A stretch of DNA of 64,000 bases from Winogradskyella schleiferi (GTDB lineage Bacteria > Bacteroidota > Bacteroidia > Flavobacteriales > Flavobacteriaceae), in assembly GCF_013394655.1 (NCBI RefSeq), contig NZ_CP053351.1, positions 1-64,000 on the forward strand. The letters run 5' to 3'. Numbering within the stretch: the stretch's first letter is position 1; each line of letters starts with the position of its first letter. Of this stretch, positions 1-9,295 are shown piece by piece. The position numbers and the translations under genes were made by a program. Below the pieces are notes generated by a model. That model saw only the letters and a list, made by a program, of their open reading frames with translations, did not search any database and was not told the DNA's origin.

Positions 1-1
1 G

Positions 2-529
2 ACCAGTTGCCCTAACTTCGATACGACTGTGGTGATGGAAAGCGAACCGCCGAGCATAACGGTCAACGTGCTGACACAGCACTTTGCGGAGAGCCACGTT
101 CTGGAAGTGGTGCCAGGAGATGAAATAGGTAATTATGAATACAGCCTGGACAATGGCCCATGGCAGGACGGGACCCTGTTCACCGACGTGTCGCCCGGCC
201 AGCACCATATCACGGCAAGGGACAGGAACGGCTGTGGGACAACGACCGAACCGGCATTTATAATCGATTATCCGCTGTACTTTACGCCCAACGGAGACGG
301 CCGAAATGAAACTTGGAACATAGAAAGTATTGGAAGCAGCGCAAAAATTTACATATTTGACCGCTACGGAAAACTTCTGAAACAAATTAGCCCAGATGGA
401 ACTGGCTGGAACGGCACCTACAATGGCAGTGCTATGCCAACCGACGGCTATTGGTTTACGGTTGAGTACGACGAGCCTTTGACAGGCGAACGTAAAGAAT
501 TTAGAGCCCATTTTACTTTAAAGCGTTAG
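2..529 (+). CDS. Secreted protein with T9SS type B (gliding motility-associated) C-terminal sorting domain, 5' truncated by window edge
   Basis: The reading frame is open from base 2, so the true start lies outside the window. The last 80 or so residues carry the TPNGDG motif, then IYIFDRYGKLL, GTGWNGTYNG and a DGYWF segment. These are the hallmarks of the CHU_C/type B sorting domain, which directs proteins through the outer membrane by the type IX secretion system. The part before it (YSLDNGPWQDGTLFTDVSPGQHHITARDRNGC) resembles the repeat modules of large flavobacterial adhesins. By hand count, bases 1-300 are about 56% G+C and 301-529 about 44%, while the next gene is near 30%, so the passenger part is compositionally foreign. 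The ligand or role of the complete protein cannot be told from this fragment. Confidence 0.85.
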   Translation, partial: TSCPNFDTTVVMESEPPSITVNVLTQHFAESHVLEVVPGDEIGNYEYSLDNGPWQDGTLFTDVSPGQHHITARDRNGCGTTTEPAFIIDYPLYFTPNGDGRNETWNIESIGSSAKIYIFDRYGKLLKQISPDGTGWNGTYNGSAMPTDGYWFTVEYDEPLTGERKEFRAHFTLKR

Positions 530-534
530 AATTT

Positions 535-846
535 TTATTCTAATGTAAATTCATACTCGCGTTCCACTTTACATATTCTTACATTATACCAATTGTACCA
601 TTGTTCGCGTCCCTTTTGTTGCGCAAATAAATGCGCTGTATTGGCTTTCCAGTTTTTTATGGCTTCCAAACTTTCCCAATAACTTATTGTAATTCCGACG
701 TCGTTTCGGGCAGAATCTATTCCTAAATAACCTTTCTGTTGTTGAGCTAGATTTTCCATTTTTTCCGCCATTTCTGAGTAGCCTTTAATATCTGTTGCCT
801 GAGTTGAGGTAAAAATTACGGCGTAATAGGGTTTAAAGTTTTTCAT
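535..846 (-). CDS. Antibiotic biosynthesis monooxygenase (ABM)-like small protein
   Basis: This 103-residue protein has the ABM/dimeric alpha-beta barrel pattern: a beta-strand start (KPYYAVIFTST), a helix (GYSEMAEKMENLAQQQKGYLGIDSAR), then ISYWESLEAIKNWKANTAHLFAQQKG. The YWxS..AIxxWK segment is typical of the family. Members are small dimeric oxygenases or haem-related enzymes, but many have no known substrate. An in-frame extension to 897 exists. I prefer the ATG at 846 because the homologous fold begins there and a repeat hairpin (854-869) fills the extension. It ends five bases from the stop of the convergent sorting-domain gene, so the two share almost no spacer. Confidence 0.75.
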   Translation of the reverse strand: MKNFKPYYAVIFTSTQATDIKGYSEMAEKMENLAQQQKGYLGIDSARNDVGITISYWESLEAIKNWKANTAHLFAQQKGREQWYNWYNVRICKVEREYEFTLE

Positions 847-853
847 ATTTATC

Positions 854-869
854 TCCCACGAAAGTGGGA
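854..869 (-). repeat. GAAA-loop hairpin repeat just upstream of the ABM gene start
   Basis: Arms TCCCAC and GTGGGA enclose a four-base loop. On the minus strand the hairpin lies about 8 bases before the ATG at 846. Its core plus the trailing AATCTCAT is identical over 22 bases to the copy at 21328-21349. It belongs to the family also seen at 10031, 21326, 59057 and 63795. Confidence 0.6.
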
Positions 870-890
870 ATCTCATTTCGTTATAATTAT

Positions 891-1049
891 CCTGCAAGGT
901 TTTTCCAAACCTGTGGTATTGATAGTTTAAAACAGACCTGCAAGGTTTTCACTTCTGCTTTCTACCTGTTCGGCAGATAGGCGCTCAGCTACCATAAAAA
1001 CCATGGAGGTCAGGAATGCTGACCTTTCAGATTTTAGAAACCTGAAAGG
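891..1049. repeat. Intergenic repeat cluster (CCTGCAAGGTTT and GGTCAG/CTGACC palindromes)
   Basis: The stretch holds two copies of CCTGCAAGGTTTT (891 and 937 onward), a GGTCAG-GAAT-GCTGACC palindrome near 1009-1025, and a CCTTTCAG/CTGAAAGG stem (1023-1030 with 1042-1049) followed by a T run on the plus strand. Similar units occur at 2627-2701, 30684 and 40014. The last stem could act as a transcription terminator. No gene was found in this interval. Confidence 0.6.
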
Positions 1050-1061
1050 CCTTTTTTAATG

Positions 1062-1913
1062 TTAACAGCCACTAGGCATATCAAATTCTATTATTTTTTC
1101 CGTGATATTATTCTCAAAATCCGTCAATATAATTTTTAAGAACACACGATTTGTCGACACTCCAACAGGATGATCTTTTAGGTTTTTAATAGTTTTAAAA
1201 TAGTTTAGCCAATCTTCGCCACATTGCTCAATCACTTCTGTTTTTAATTCTTCAACAGAAGTTGTGATAAATTTTTTCCAGTCATTTTCGGTATAAGCTA
1301 ATGTTTCAAAAGTGTTGGATGTAATTTGTTTTAATGGTTTCCATTCCGAATCAAAACTTTTCCAATCTTTTGCATCACATTGCGCATCTGCACTCATAAA
1401 GGAAATGCTATTTTCATAACGTTGAAAAATACTTACATGTTTATAATCACTATCAACGAGAACGATTTCTTTTCTTTCTGGCGAAGCACCTATATCTACA
1501 TTGATTTTTGCGGAATCTTGTTGTTTTAAATTGTGGTTTCTTTTATAATCACTAGTGGCCAAATTCTTTATTTCAACATTCAATTTATCCAAATCCAATT
1601 GTATGGTTTTAGAAATTTTTGATGAAGATAAATAGCCATTAAAGACATAACCAATATGGTTTCGGGTTTCTACTTTTACCCATTCGCCACTTACTTTCTT
1701 CCCACCATCGAGGACGACGAGTTTAATATCTGTTTCTTCCAATACACCAATGGCTTCTGCATAGGCTAACTTAGTCAATAGTTTTCCATTGACATCGGGT
1801 TGGTCTCTAAGTGATAATCCACTTTCGGCGGCGACATATGCATATTGTTGTGCACAAAGTATCGCGACATTCATTACTAATCCTACTGCTAAAATTTTTT
1901 TCAAAAAGTTCAT
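1062..1913 (-). CDS. Secreted protein with bacterial SH3 domain
   Basis: The 283-residue product starts with a signal peptide (MNFLKKILAVGLVMNVAILCAQ) and continues with an SH3b-type domain at about residues 25-95: YVAAESGLSLRDQPDVNGKLLTKLAYAEAIGVLE, then GEWVKVETRNHIGYVFNGYLS. Such domains usually bind cell wall or other extracytoplasmic ligands. The remaining 190 residues are not recognised. They include an Asp/Lys-rich stretch and a C-terminal part ending in MPSGC. It is probably periplasmic or on the cell surface. No partner gene is evident; the next gene upstream encodes an unrelated membrane-anchored protein. Confidence 0.65.
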   Translation of the reverse strand: MNFLKKILAVGLVMNVAILCAQQYAYVAAESGLSLRDQPDVNGKLLTKLAYAEAIGVLEETDIKLVVLDGGKKVSGEWVKVETRNHIGYVFNGYLSSSKISKTIQLDLDKLNVEIKNLATSDYKRNHNLKQQDSAKINVDIGASPERKEIVLVDSDYKHVSIFQRYENSISFMSADAQCDAKDWKSFDSEWKPLKQITSNTFETLAYTENDWKKFITTSVEELKTEVIEQCGEDWLNYFKTIKNLKDHPVGVSTNRVFLKIILTDFENNITEKIIEFDMPSGC

Positions 1914-2010
1914 AATTTTTAATTTTTTATCCTGAATTGATTTCAGGAACGTTAAACATTTTAGCGGTTTATGTTTAGGATTCTTGTCTGTCGACCGACG
2001 AGCATTCAGT

Positions 2011-2562
2011 TTATTTTGATTTAATTATTTTCGGTAATGCATTATGTAAAGCCTTTGAATCATATCCTTTTAGTATTTCTTCACTTGACTCTAAAGATTC
2101 TTTAATTGTTGATTTTTTGTATACTTCTTGGAAATTCTTTATTTTAAGGAAAGCTGAAATAAACCCTACTTGTCGAGCTTTAATTGTTTCAGTTACTATA
2201 ATATCACGTTGATTTTTATTAATGTAAAATGAGTTTAAATCTAAAATATAATTGACTTTATTCGAAGTGTCATAAATTTCCTGAGCTATATTTATAAAAA
2301 CCTCATTTCCTTCAAATATTCCTTCAACTATTTTATCAACCCCTTCATTTTTAATATATAATTGAAAATCAGAAATATTTTTTTCCATTTCATAAATTGG
2401 AATTTTCAGTTCATTTATTAATCTAGCTTCTACTTCGAGTTTATTTTCAAATATCTTTTGCTTTTTACTAAACTTAAAAGAAATATAAGTACCAAAAAAA
2501 AAAGCTGCTACAAAACTTGTAAGAGATGTAACTCCTATTGTAATCCAATTTAATTCATCCAT
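2011..2562 (-). CDS. Hypothetical protein with one N-terminal membrane anchor
   Basis: The 183-residue protein has a single hydrophobic segment at about residues 7-28 (ITIGVTSLTSFVAAFFFGTYISF). A basic stretch (KFSKKQK) follows, and then an almost wholly helical, charged body. This topology, a short anchor with a cytoplasmic coiled-coil-like domain, resembles small proteins of unknown function common in accessory regions. I recognise no family. Its codon use is strongly AT-rich. It stands alone between the SH3 gene and the alpha-2-macroglobulin gene, with repeat clusters on the upstream side. Confidence 0.55.
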   Translation of the reverse strand: MDELNWITIGVTSLTSFVAAFFFGTYISFKFSKKQKIFENKLEVEARLINELKIPIYEMEKNISDFQLYIKNEGVDKIVEGIFEGNEVFINIAQEIYDTSNKVNYILDLNSFYINKNQRDIIVTETIKARQVGFISAFLKIKNFQEVYKKSTIKESLESSEEILKGYDSKALHNALPKIIKSK

Positions 2563-2626
2563 AATTTTAAAATTAATTTAATTTGTTGTTAAGCTTGTAC
2601 TTAAGCCAAATGATAATTTTACTTAT

Positions 2627-2701
2627 CCTGCAAGGTTTCTAAAACCTTGTAGGTATCGATTTGGAATTTAGACCTGCTAGGTTTTTGAAACCTAACAGGT
2701 C
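2627..2701. repeat. Two adjacent CCTGCAAGGTTT-type inverted repeats
   Basis: CCTGCAAGGTTT (2627-2638) faces AAAACCTTGTAGG (2641-2653), and GACCTGCTAGGTTT (from 2671) faces AAACCTAACAGGTC (ending 2701). Both form strong stems. They lie just downstream of the alpha-2-macroglobulin gene as it is transcribed, so they may terminate its message. The same family occurs at 891-950 and 30684. Confidence 0.6.
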
Positions 2702-2745
2702 TTGGACCAGTAATTCGTCCTCGTATTACAGTTTTGGTTCATAAG

Positions 2746-2765
2746 ATTCCTGCTTTCGCAGGAAT
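2746..2765. repeat. GAAA/TTTC-loop hairpin repeat at the 3' end of the alpha-2-macroglobulin gene
   Basis: Perfect arms ATTCCTGC and GCAGGAAT enclose a TTTC loop, ending four bases from the stop codon at 2770. It is the same family as the hairpin at 43240-43259, which also lies four bases beyond a stop codon. Here it may stabilise or end the transcript. Confidence 0.55.
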
Positions 2766-2769
2766 TTGG

Positions 2770-5700
2770 CTATTTCTCAACAGTAATCCATTCTCCTTTA
2801 TTCCGCACCAAATAATCATTATCATACATCGCTTCGGCTTGCGAACCTGGTAAATAATACGTGCCTAAGTAAGATGCGTTCAATAAGACGGTAAACGTTT
2901 TGGTGCCATGTTTTCCTTTCGGATTCATATCGAAATAGAAATTCACGCGGTCATCCCTAATGTCAGTGTATCTTGCTTGACTTACAGTGGTATCGCCAAA
3001 AGCGGTAAATCTAGTATTCACAATGTCCCAACCTGAAGGGAAAATTTGAGTCAATGCCACGTCGTGTACATAATCTCGTGTCAAGTTTGAAATACTTACT
3101 GTTGCCACAAAATCTAGACCTTGTTGTAGTTTAGTTACATCGAGTTTGTTGCCTTGTAAATCTTTATAGCTTGTTGAAATGGTAAAGCCACGTTGTTCGG
3201 CTAGTTCTTCGCCTAATTTTAGCTTACCCGAACTTACAACTCTCACATATACCAAATTGTCCTTTGCATTAGTCACTTTAAGCTGATTAATACCATCATT
3301 AATAGGAATACTGCGTTGTGCAATCGCGTTTTTAGTATCTATGCTTTCTGATGTTCCATTAATACTATAAGTCAGTTTTAAATCTTTTCCACCATTTTTA
3401 ATAACCATTTTTCCCATGGCCAATAAACTATAGGCTGTGGTCTGCGTGCTCATCCATTGATCGCTCGATAAATCCTTGGCAATGGATTTCGCCAAATCCC
3501 TGGCTTTAGGATTTCCTGTAATGATCATAGTTTCTAAAGCCATAGCTCTATTTCTATCCACCGAACCGTAAGTGTAATAATTGGATTTTGGTGGATTGAA
3601 ATCAATATTAGCCGTATTGGAAATGGCATCACTGGCTTCTTTTTGTCCTGCTAAGGCATACGCTGCTGCTAATCGCCATTTGGCTTCGTTTGAGATTTCA
3701 TCAAACTCTCGCAATCTGTTCATGCTTGTTAAATCTGGACTTCCTGCTAAGGCCAACGTATATAAACGATACGCTTGTGCTAAATCGGAATGATAGATTC
3801 TATAACTCGGTCTCCAATTTCTAGCCGCTTGTTTTTGGTATGCAATCCAGTTGCTTTTGAAAGTTAATGGCAATACAAAACCTTTTTTCTCAGCTTCAAT
3901 CATAAAATGACCAGCGTAACTTGTGCTCCAATCGTTGGCCGTATTTTCTCCCATCCAATAGCTCATGCCGCCATTTGCTTGTTGGAAATTACCCAAACGT
4001 TTTATACCACTTTCAATATTACTTTGAAGCTCTTTCTTCTTTTTGGCTGTCAAATCAAAAATATCAGCTAAGTACAATTGAGGAAACACACCTGAAGTGG
4101 TTTGCTCTAAACAACCATGAGGATAGCGAATTAAATATTGCAATCGTCGTGTGAAATCCATTGGAGGCAAGGTTGAAAATTCTACGGTTGCTGAATTTGT
4201 TCCTGAAACACCAAAGGTGGTAACATTTATGGTTTGTTCAGCATTCGCTTCCAATTCATGGTCGATAACTTTTGATGCAAAAGGATTAGGGTTCTCGACA
4301 TCAATCTCTACTTTGTAGATTGATTTTTCACCATGTCCTGTGGCAATGACTTCAACCGTGTTGATGCCTTTTGCTTTGGTAACATCCAATTCAAAATAGA
4401 CCATTTTTTCATCTGGTTTATCGAATTTAAGTGATTGTGACGATTCGCCTTTAACGGTAATACCATCACTTAATTTTAAAGATAGGTTGACGTTTTTCAC
4501 TTTATTTTCCATGGCAAAAACGGTAACAGGTAGCGTTACTTTTTCACCAGGACTCAGTTTACGTGGTAACGTTGCCAAGACCATCAACGGTTGTTTAACC
4601 TGAACCGATTTATCCGTACTTCCATAAGCTTCTGTTGCATTGTTACCAGCAACGACCATCGCTCTAACCGCTCCTATATAATTTGGCATTTTAAGCTGAT
4701 GTGTTTTCGTTTTCCCTTTGTCCAACAGGAAAGGTCCTAAATAAGTGACAACAGGTTTAAAACGATTCGCTTTTTTGTTTTTTCCGCCAGTAGCACTTCC
4801 ATCACCACCAATGGCAAAAACTTGGTCAATACTGCCAGAATAAGCGCCAACAACATCATCAAAAATATCCCAGGTTTTTACGCCTAAAGCTTCACGTGCA
4901 TAAAAACTATCCCAAGCATTCGGTGTTTTAAAACGTGTTAAATCCAATAAGCCTTCTTCAACAACCGCAATGGTATAGGTCATCGCTTTATTGTTTTTTT
5001 CAGACACTTTTATCTCGTAAGATTGCTCTGGACGAATGACATCTGGCATACTGATTTGTGGTTCTAATTTTGTTGAAGGATCTTCAACCATCATAGGAAT
5101 AACGCCATATAAACGAATCGGCAAATCGTTGGAGGTAATGGCATGCGGTTGCAATAACGAAATATTGATGAATACGTTTGGTGCCATTTCAGCGGTTACA
5201 GGAATATCGATGGTGGTTTCGCCAGGAACAGTTTTTACCCATTGATGCTGCAACACTTCAGACCCATTTTCAATACTTACTAAAGCGCGACCTTCAGAGC
5301 CAGAAGGGAAGGTTAATTTTGCGGTGTCGCCCACATTATAATTTTCCTTATCAGTTGAAAAGACCAACATTTTAGCAGCTTCCTTGTCACCCGAAGGATT
5401 CGTGGACCACCAATTTTTATAGAAATAAGCCGTTCTTCCTGTAGCATGGCCACTAACAGGGTCCACAACTCTAATTAGATAACGTCCACGTTCGTCTTCA
5501 GGAATTTTTAGTTTGAAATTCGCTTTACCATTCGCATCTGTATTCACGGAAAACGTCTGTACAGGTCTATGGTAATTACTCGACACATAACTGGCTAAAT
5601 CGTCATATGAGGAATTCCACCACCAGCGCCATTCCACTTTATAAACTTTCACTTCTAGATTCTCTCGTTGAAAGGGTTTGCCTTCTGCAGTTACAGTAGC

Positions 5701-8343
5701 AATATCGAAGGTGTGATTTTCATCTGTAAAATACGAACCATAATTATTGCCTTTTGGTGATTGTAAGCCCACAAAACTTTCATAAGGTGCGTAAGGCATT
5801 GAAAATGCATCCAGTGAAAAATCGCCGCCATTTTCAAAGGCCCTTACTAAAAATTGAGCGGTTAACATGCCTGGTGCATTTTTACCAATATTCAATTTTT
5901 GATTGATTTTGGCATTTCCATCGGCATCTAAATTACCTTCAAATACATTGGTTTCTTCAGAATTGAATTTTCGGGTTGGATCATTGAACACGTAATCTTT
6001 ATAACCTTTAAAACTGGTATTGGTTGCTGTGAATTTTGCTTTTATTTCAGCTTTTAAGTTTTTTGCTGGTGCGCCGTGTAACCAAGTGACATTTAAGTCG
6101 CCTTGAAGTGGTTTGTTGTTGGTTAGAATCTCATCTTCAAAATCGATTTTAATTTTTAGACGGTTAGGTTTTACAGTTTCAATTTTTAAACTTTTTGAAA
6201 ATGTAGCGCCACCAACAGAAACCTTAGCGTTGTAGTTTCCGGTTTTATAATCCGTTGAGGTGTTTACCGTGAAATCATAGAAATTATTAAGGTTATTTGT
6301 GGAGACTTTTCTGTATACCAATTTGCCAACAGGATCTGTGATTTCCAATTTCACAGGATGGCGTTTTGGTAATTTGTTGGCCATATCATTCAACATAAAT
6401 GTTAAAAACAAACTATCTCCTGGTCGCCAAACACCGCGCTCTGCATAAATATAACCTTTGAGTCCACGTTGTAAGCGGCTTCCGGATACATCAAACTTGC
6501 TCAACGATAACGAATTACCATCTTGTAATTTTACATAACTGACATTACTACCTTTGGTGGCAATGGCAAATGCAGCTCGATTTTTTGCATCGATTTTTAT
6601 AATCCCTTCTTTGTTGGTGATACCATCTGCCAATTCTTGTTGTTGGTAATTGTATAATGTGATTTTTGTGCCACTTTCTGGACTCGTTGTAAGAATATTG
6701 GTTACAGCGAATAAATAGTTGTTATCGCTACCTTGCTTGGCAATAACGCCAAGGTCTGAGCTGATTAGGTTTTGCGAAACCACACGGTTTCCGTAATTAA
6801 AATAAGAGTCTGTACAAGGATTGTCTCGATCTCTCCAACGGTAATTGGTGTTTCTGTAGCTGTAATTTAGATTATCCCAATAGCGCTCTTCTTGTAAGTT
6901 TTCTTCTTCTTCAGTTAGCTCCTCTGCGGCTAGATAATCGTCACCATAATAATCATCATAATAGTCGTCGTCTTCAATAGTTGTGGTTTCAGCATTCGAA
7001 GCGCAATCGTATAAAGAATAGCTCTTTTTGAAGCTCAATTCCACTCTGTAAATCGCTCCAGGATCTGCTTTTAGATAATTTGATAGATCAATGCTATAAG
7101 CTTTCCACTTTCCAGTATTTTGATTTTCTTCTTGAATCAAAGTGATGGTCTCTTTGGCGATACGTCTTCCTACTTTTTTGATGGCGTATTGATCGCCACT
7201 ATTAATATTGTAATCTTGTAAAAATTGAAGCACATTATCATCAAATATTTTAATGATCCTTACATCAACCTTACTGAGGTTTACCGCTTCAAAATTGAAT
7301 TTTAAGTTTTTTGAATTTGGAAGAATACTGCCGTTGCTGATGAGTCTGACTTCAGGCTTTAATTCTTCAAAAGTCAGGATTTCTGAAAATGGTTTTTTCA
7401 ACTTGAAACCATCAGTGTTTTTGATGCCTTTAAATACATCGACTTGAATGTCACCAACTAATTTGGTGTCTGGATACACTCTTAACACATTGCCGTCCAC
7501 AATATATTTCGGGTTTTTAATACCTTGAAGCGACACTAAACCAGCGAAATTTTGCTGCTTTACCAAGGGGTCCGAAAAGTTAAGTGATAAAAATTGCTCA
7601 GGACTTTGAACCACCTCAGTATTTACAATAGTAAAGTTGTTTTTTCCTGGAATAGTTATAAAATTTTCGCCTTTAGTTTCTGCTTTTATAGCATCACCAT
7701 CCCATTTGATATCAATTTTACTGTCCTCAACCAATCTATTGATACTATCGATTTTAAACTCGAAGAATTTTGAATTTTCATTGGCTTCATTCCACACTAA
7801 ACTCAACGATTTTGAATTTTGCGAAGCCGATACTAATTTTTTAGCATTGGCTAAGGATATAACATCAGCAGATCGTAATTGGGCAAACATGTATTGCCAT
7901 TCTTTACTGTACGATTGTATATTTTGAGTGGTAATATTGAAACTTGGTGTAATGGTTTTGAATTGAAAGGTGTAATCCTCAAACTCCTTTGGTATGCTTT
8001 TATAAATCTCACCTAAACTAACATTTACCGTATATTCCATAGCTGGTTCGAGGTTCTCATCTGGTGTAAAGAGCAGCGTGTGATTGTTCATGGCTTTTAA
8101 TTGCCCTTGAACATGAGGTGTTATTTTAATAAGTTCCGTTGGTAAGGTTTTATCCATTTCCCATCCATTAACGGTATCTGAAAGACTAATTTTTATTGGG
8201 TCTGCCACAGACACCAAGCCTGAAGTGGTGTAACTAATATAATCTCTATACTTAAAAATATTATCGGTTTCAATAGGTGTATCCTTACAAGAAAATGCAA
8301 AAAGTAGAATAAAGGGTAGGAGGAGGTGCTGTCTGATATTCAT
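2770..8343 (-). CDS. Alpha-2-macroglobulin family lipoprotein with intact thioester motif
   Basis: This 1857-residue protein begins with a lipoprotein signal (FILLFAFSC, Cys19 as the lipidated residue). It continues with repeated macroglobulin-type beta domains, including RGLKGYIYAERGVWRPGDSLFLTFML. The thioester motif CLEQ at Cys1411-Gln1414 lies in YPHGCLEQTTS. Bacterial homologues trap foreign proteases in the periplasm. An in-frame extension to 8418 exists, but the ATG at 8343 precedes the lipobox directly. An acidic, Tyr-rich linker (IEDDDYYDDYYGDDY) lies near residue 450. In many bacteria the neighbour is pbpC; here no penicillin-binding protein lies on either side. The family call is very secure. 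Confidence 0.93.
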   Translation of the reverse strand: MNIRQHLLLPFILLFAFSCKDTPIETDNIFKYRDYISYTTSGLVSVADPIKISLSDTVNGWEMDKTLPTELIKITPHVQGQLKAMNNHTLLFTPDENLEPAMEYTVNVSLGEIYKSIPKEFEDYTFQFKTITPSFNITTQNIQSYSKEWQYMFAQLRSADVISLANAKKLVSASQNSKSLSLVWNEANENSKFFEFKIDSINRLVEDSKIDIKWDGDAIKAETKGENFITIPGKNNFTIVNTEVVQSPEQFLSLNFSDPLVKQQNFAGLVSLQGIKNPKYIVDGNVLRVYPDTKLVGDIQVDVFKGIKNTDGFKLKKPFSEILTFEELKPEVRLISNGSILPNSKNLKFNFEAVNLSKVDVRIIKIFDDNVLQFLQDYNINSGDQYAIKKVGRRIAKETITLIQEENQNTGKWKAYSIDLSNYLKADPGAIYRVELSFKKSYSLYDCASNAETTTIEDDDYYDDYYGDDYLAAEELTEEEENLQEERYWDNLNYSYRNTNYRWRDRDNPCTDSYFNYGNRVVSQNLISSDLGVIAKQGSDNNYLFAVTNILTTSPESGTKITLYNYQQQELADGITNKEGIIKIDAKNRAAFAIATKGSNVSYVKLQDGNSLSLSKFDVSGSRLQRGLKGYIYAERGVWRPGDSLFLTFMLNDMANKLPKRHPVKLEITDPVGKLVYRKVSTNNLNNFYDFTVNTSTDYKTGNYNAKVSVGGATFSKSLKIETVKPNRLKIKIDFEDEILTNNKPLQGDLNVTWLHGAPAKNLKAEIKAKFTATNTSFKGYKDYVFNDPTRKFNSEETNVFEGNLDADGNAKINQKLNIGKNAPGMLTAQFLVRAFENGGDFSLDAFSMPYAPYESFVGLQSPKGNNYGSYFTDENHTFDIATVTAEGKPFQRENLEVKVYKVEWRWWWNSSYDDLASYVSSNYHRPVQTFSVNTDANGKANFKLKIPEDERGRYLIRVVDPVSGHATGRTAYFYKNWWSTNPSGDKEAAKMLVFSTDKENYNVGDTAKLTFPSGSEGRALVSIENGSEVLQHQWVKTVPGETTIDIPVTAEMAPNVFINISLLQPHAITSNDLPIRLYGVIPMMVEDPSTKLEPQISMPDVIRPEQSYEIKVSEKNNKAMTYTIAVVEEGLLDLTRFKTPNAWDSFYAREALGVKTWDIFDDVVGAYSGSIDQVFAIGGDGSATGGKNKKANRFKPVVTYLGPFLLDKGKTKTHQLKMPNYIGAVRAMVVAGNNATEAYGSTDKSVQVKQPLMVLATLPRKLSPGEKVTLPVTVFAMENKVKNVNLSLKLSDGITVKGESSQSLKFDKPDEKMVYFELDVTKAKGINTVEVIATGHGEKSIYKVEIDVENPNPFASKVIDHELEANAEQTINVTTFGVSGTNSATVEFSTLPPMDFTRRLQYLIRYPHGCLEQTTSGVFPQLYLADIFDLTAKKKKELQSNIESGIKRLGNFQQANGGMSYWMGENTANDWSTSYAGHFMIEAEKKGFVLPLTFKSNWIAYQKQAARNWRPSYRIYHSDLAQAYRLYTLALAGSPDLTSMNRLREFDEISNEAKWRLAAAYALAGQKEASDAISNTANIDFNPPKSNYYTYGSVDRNRAMALETMIITGNPKARDLAKSIAKDLSSDQWMSTQTTAYSLLAMGKMVIKNGGKDLKLTYSINGTSESIDTKNAIAQRSIPINDGINQLKVTNAKDNLVYVRVVSSGKLKLGEELAEQRGFTISTSYKDLQGNKLDVTKLQQGLDFVATVSISNLTRDYVHDVALTQIFPSGWDIVNTRFTAFGDTTVSQARYTDIRDDRVNFYFDMNPKGKHGTKTFTVLLNASYLGTYYLPGSQAEAMYDNDYLVRNKGEWITVEK

Positions 8344-8490
8344 GGTGTTGATGGCTTTAAAAGTAAAACTTCGATTAAAAGGATGGGTAGGTGCATTCTT
8401 GTTAAATAAGTACGGCAATTTTCAAAGGTTTAGACTTTGGCTTGTTGTTAAATTGTTCTTAAAGTTAAGAATTATGCTTAGATGAGGTAA

Positions 8491-8634
8491 GGAAATTGGA
8501 ATGGTTTTATTAAAGGAAATATAGATTTCAATATTTCTATCGGAATAGGTTATTTTAAACCTACAGTTGTAAGTTTTGGCGTGTTGATTCATCTTTTAAA
8601 CGCTTCCAAAGAAGGGAAACTATTACGAAAATGA
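8491..8634 (+). pseudogene. Possible 3' remnant of a lost gene
   Basis: Between stops at 8488 and 8632 the plus strand has an open frame of 47 codons with no ATG. It reads GNWNGFIKGNIDFNISIGIG, then YFKPTVVSFGVLIHLLNASK. The alternating hydrophobic pattern looks like the end of a membrane beta-barrel. A strong stem-loop lies about 115 bases downstream in the same orientation. It could be a decayed gene tail or chance. Confidence 0.25.
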
Positions 8635-8750
8635 TATATGGAAAAAAGTTATTATTTTTAATAGTTTTCAATTGACTTTAAGGCTCAAGAATCACAATTA
8701 AGAATGCTTATTTATAATACCTAAAAGAAATGCTTGTAATAGATTTGTTT

Positions 8751-8778
8751 AAAGCCGTTACATAAAAGTAACGGCTTT
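8751..8778 (+). terminator. Orphan rho-independent terminator-like hairpin
   Basis: An 11-bp perfect stem (AAAGCCGTTAC with GTAACGGCTTT) around a six-base loop, with a short T run better placed for the plus strand. No intact plus-strand gene precedes it. It could end a lost gene or a small RNA, or serve the minus-strand DUF6090 operon that stops 520 bases away. Confidence 0.5.
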
Positions 8779-9295
8779 TGTATGTGTTATGTTTACTATA
8801 AATTCATTTTTATTGGTAGTTTAAAAATTGATTACACACTCGTCCATAATCAAAAATCGTCACTACGTTTTTTAGCTATAACTGAAGGCTTGTTAAAAAA
8901 TAAATACTACAAGTATTACAAGTTGGAATGTTTCTTTTTAGGGACTTAATCGATAAGTTTACTTTATGTTTCATTCTACATCCAATGACATTTATAACGT
9001 CTGGTGGATACCTTAGCTTTAAACTTTTTTAATTTAAAAATTGAATTTTCAAAGAACGTTCGTATGATACCTTTACATCTATTAATAGGGATAAAAGTAA
9101 AATGTCATCACTTTTTTTGAGTTTTTTTGCAACTTTTATTGATTTTCAATTACGATTTCTTGATTGAATTAGATAAAATGACTGAGCTGCCATACTATGA
9201 AATGTCACTAATTAAGCTGTGTATTCGATAGGTAAGAATAACAAACTATTTACTTTCAATAAATGGGTTTTACGAAAGAAATAAATTAATTCATA

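Larger units (their letters stand above)
8344..9295. other. Long intergenic stretch (about 950 bp)
   Basis: No intact gene with a convincing start could be seen on either strand. The interval holds only the possible gene remnant at 8491-8634 and the stem-loop at 8751-8778. The rest is AT-rich sequence (8780-9295) in which I see no structure. It separates the alpha-2-macroglobulin gene from the end of the DUF6090 operon. Confidence 0.5.
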
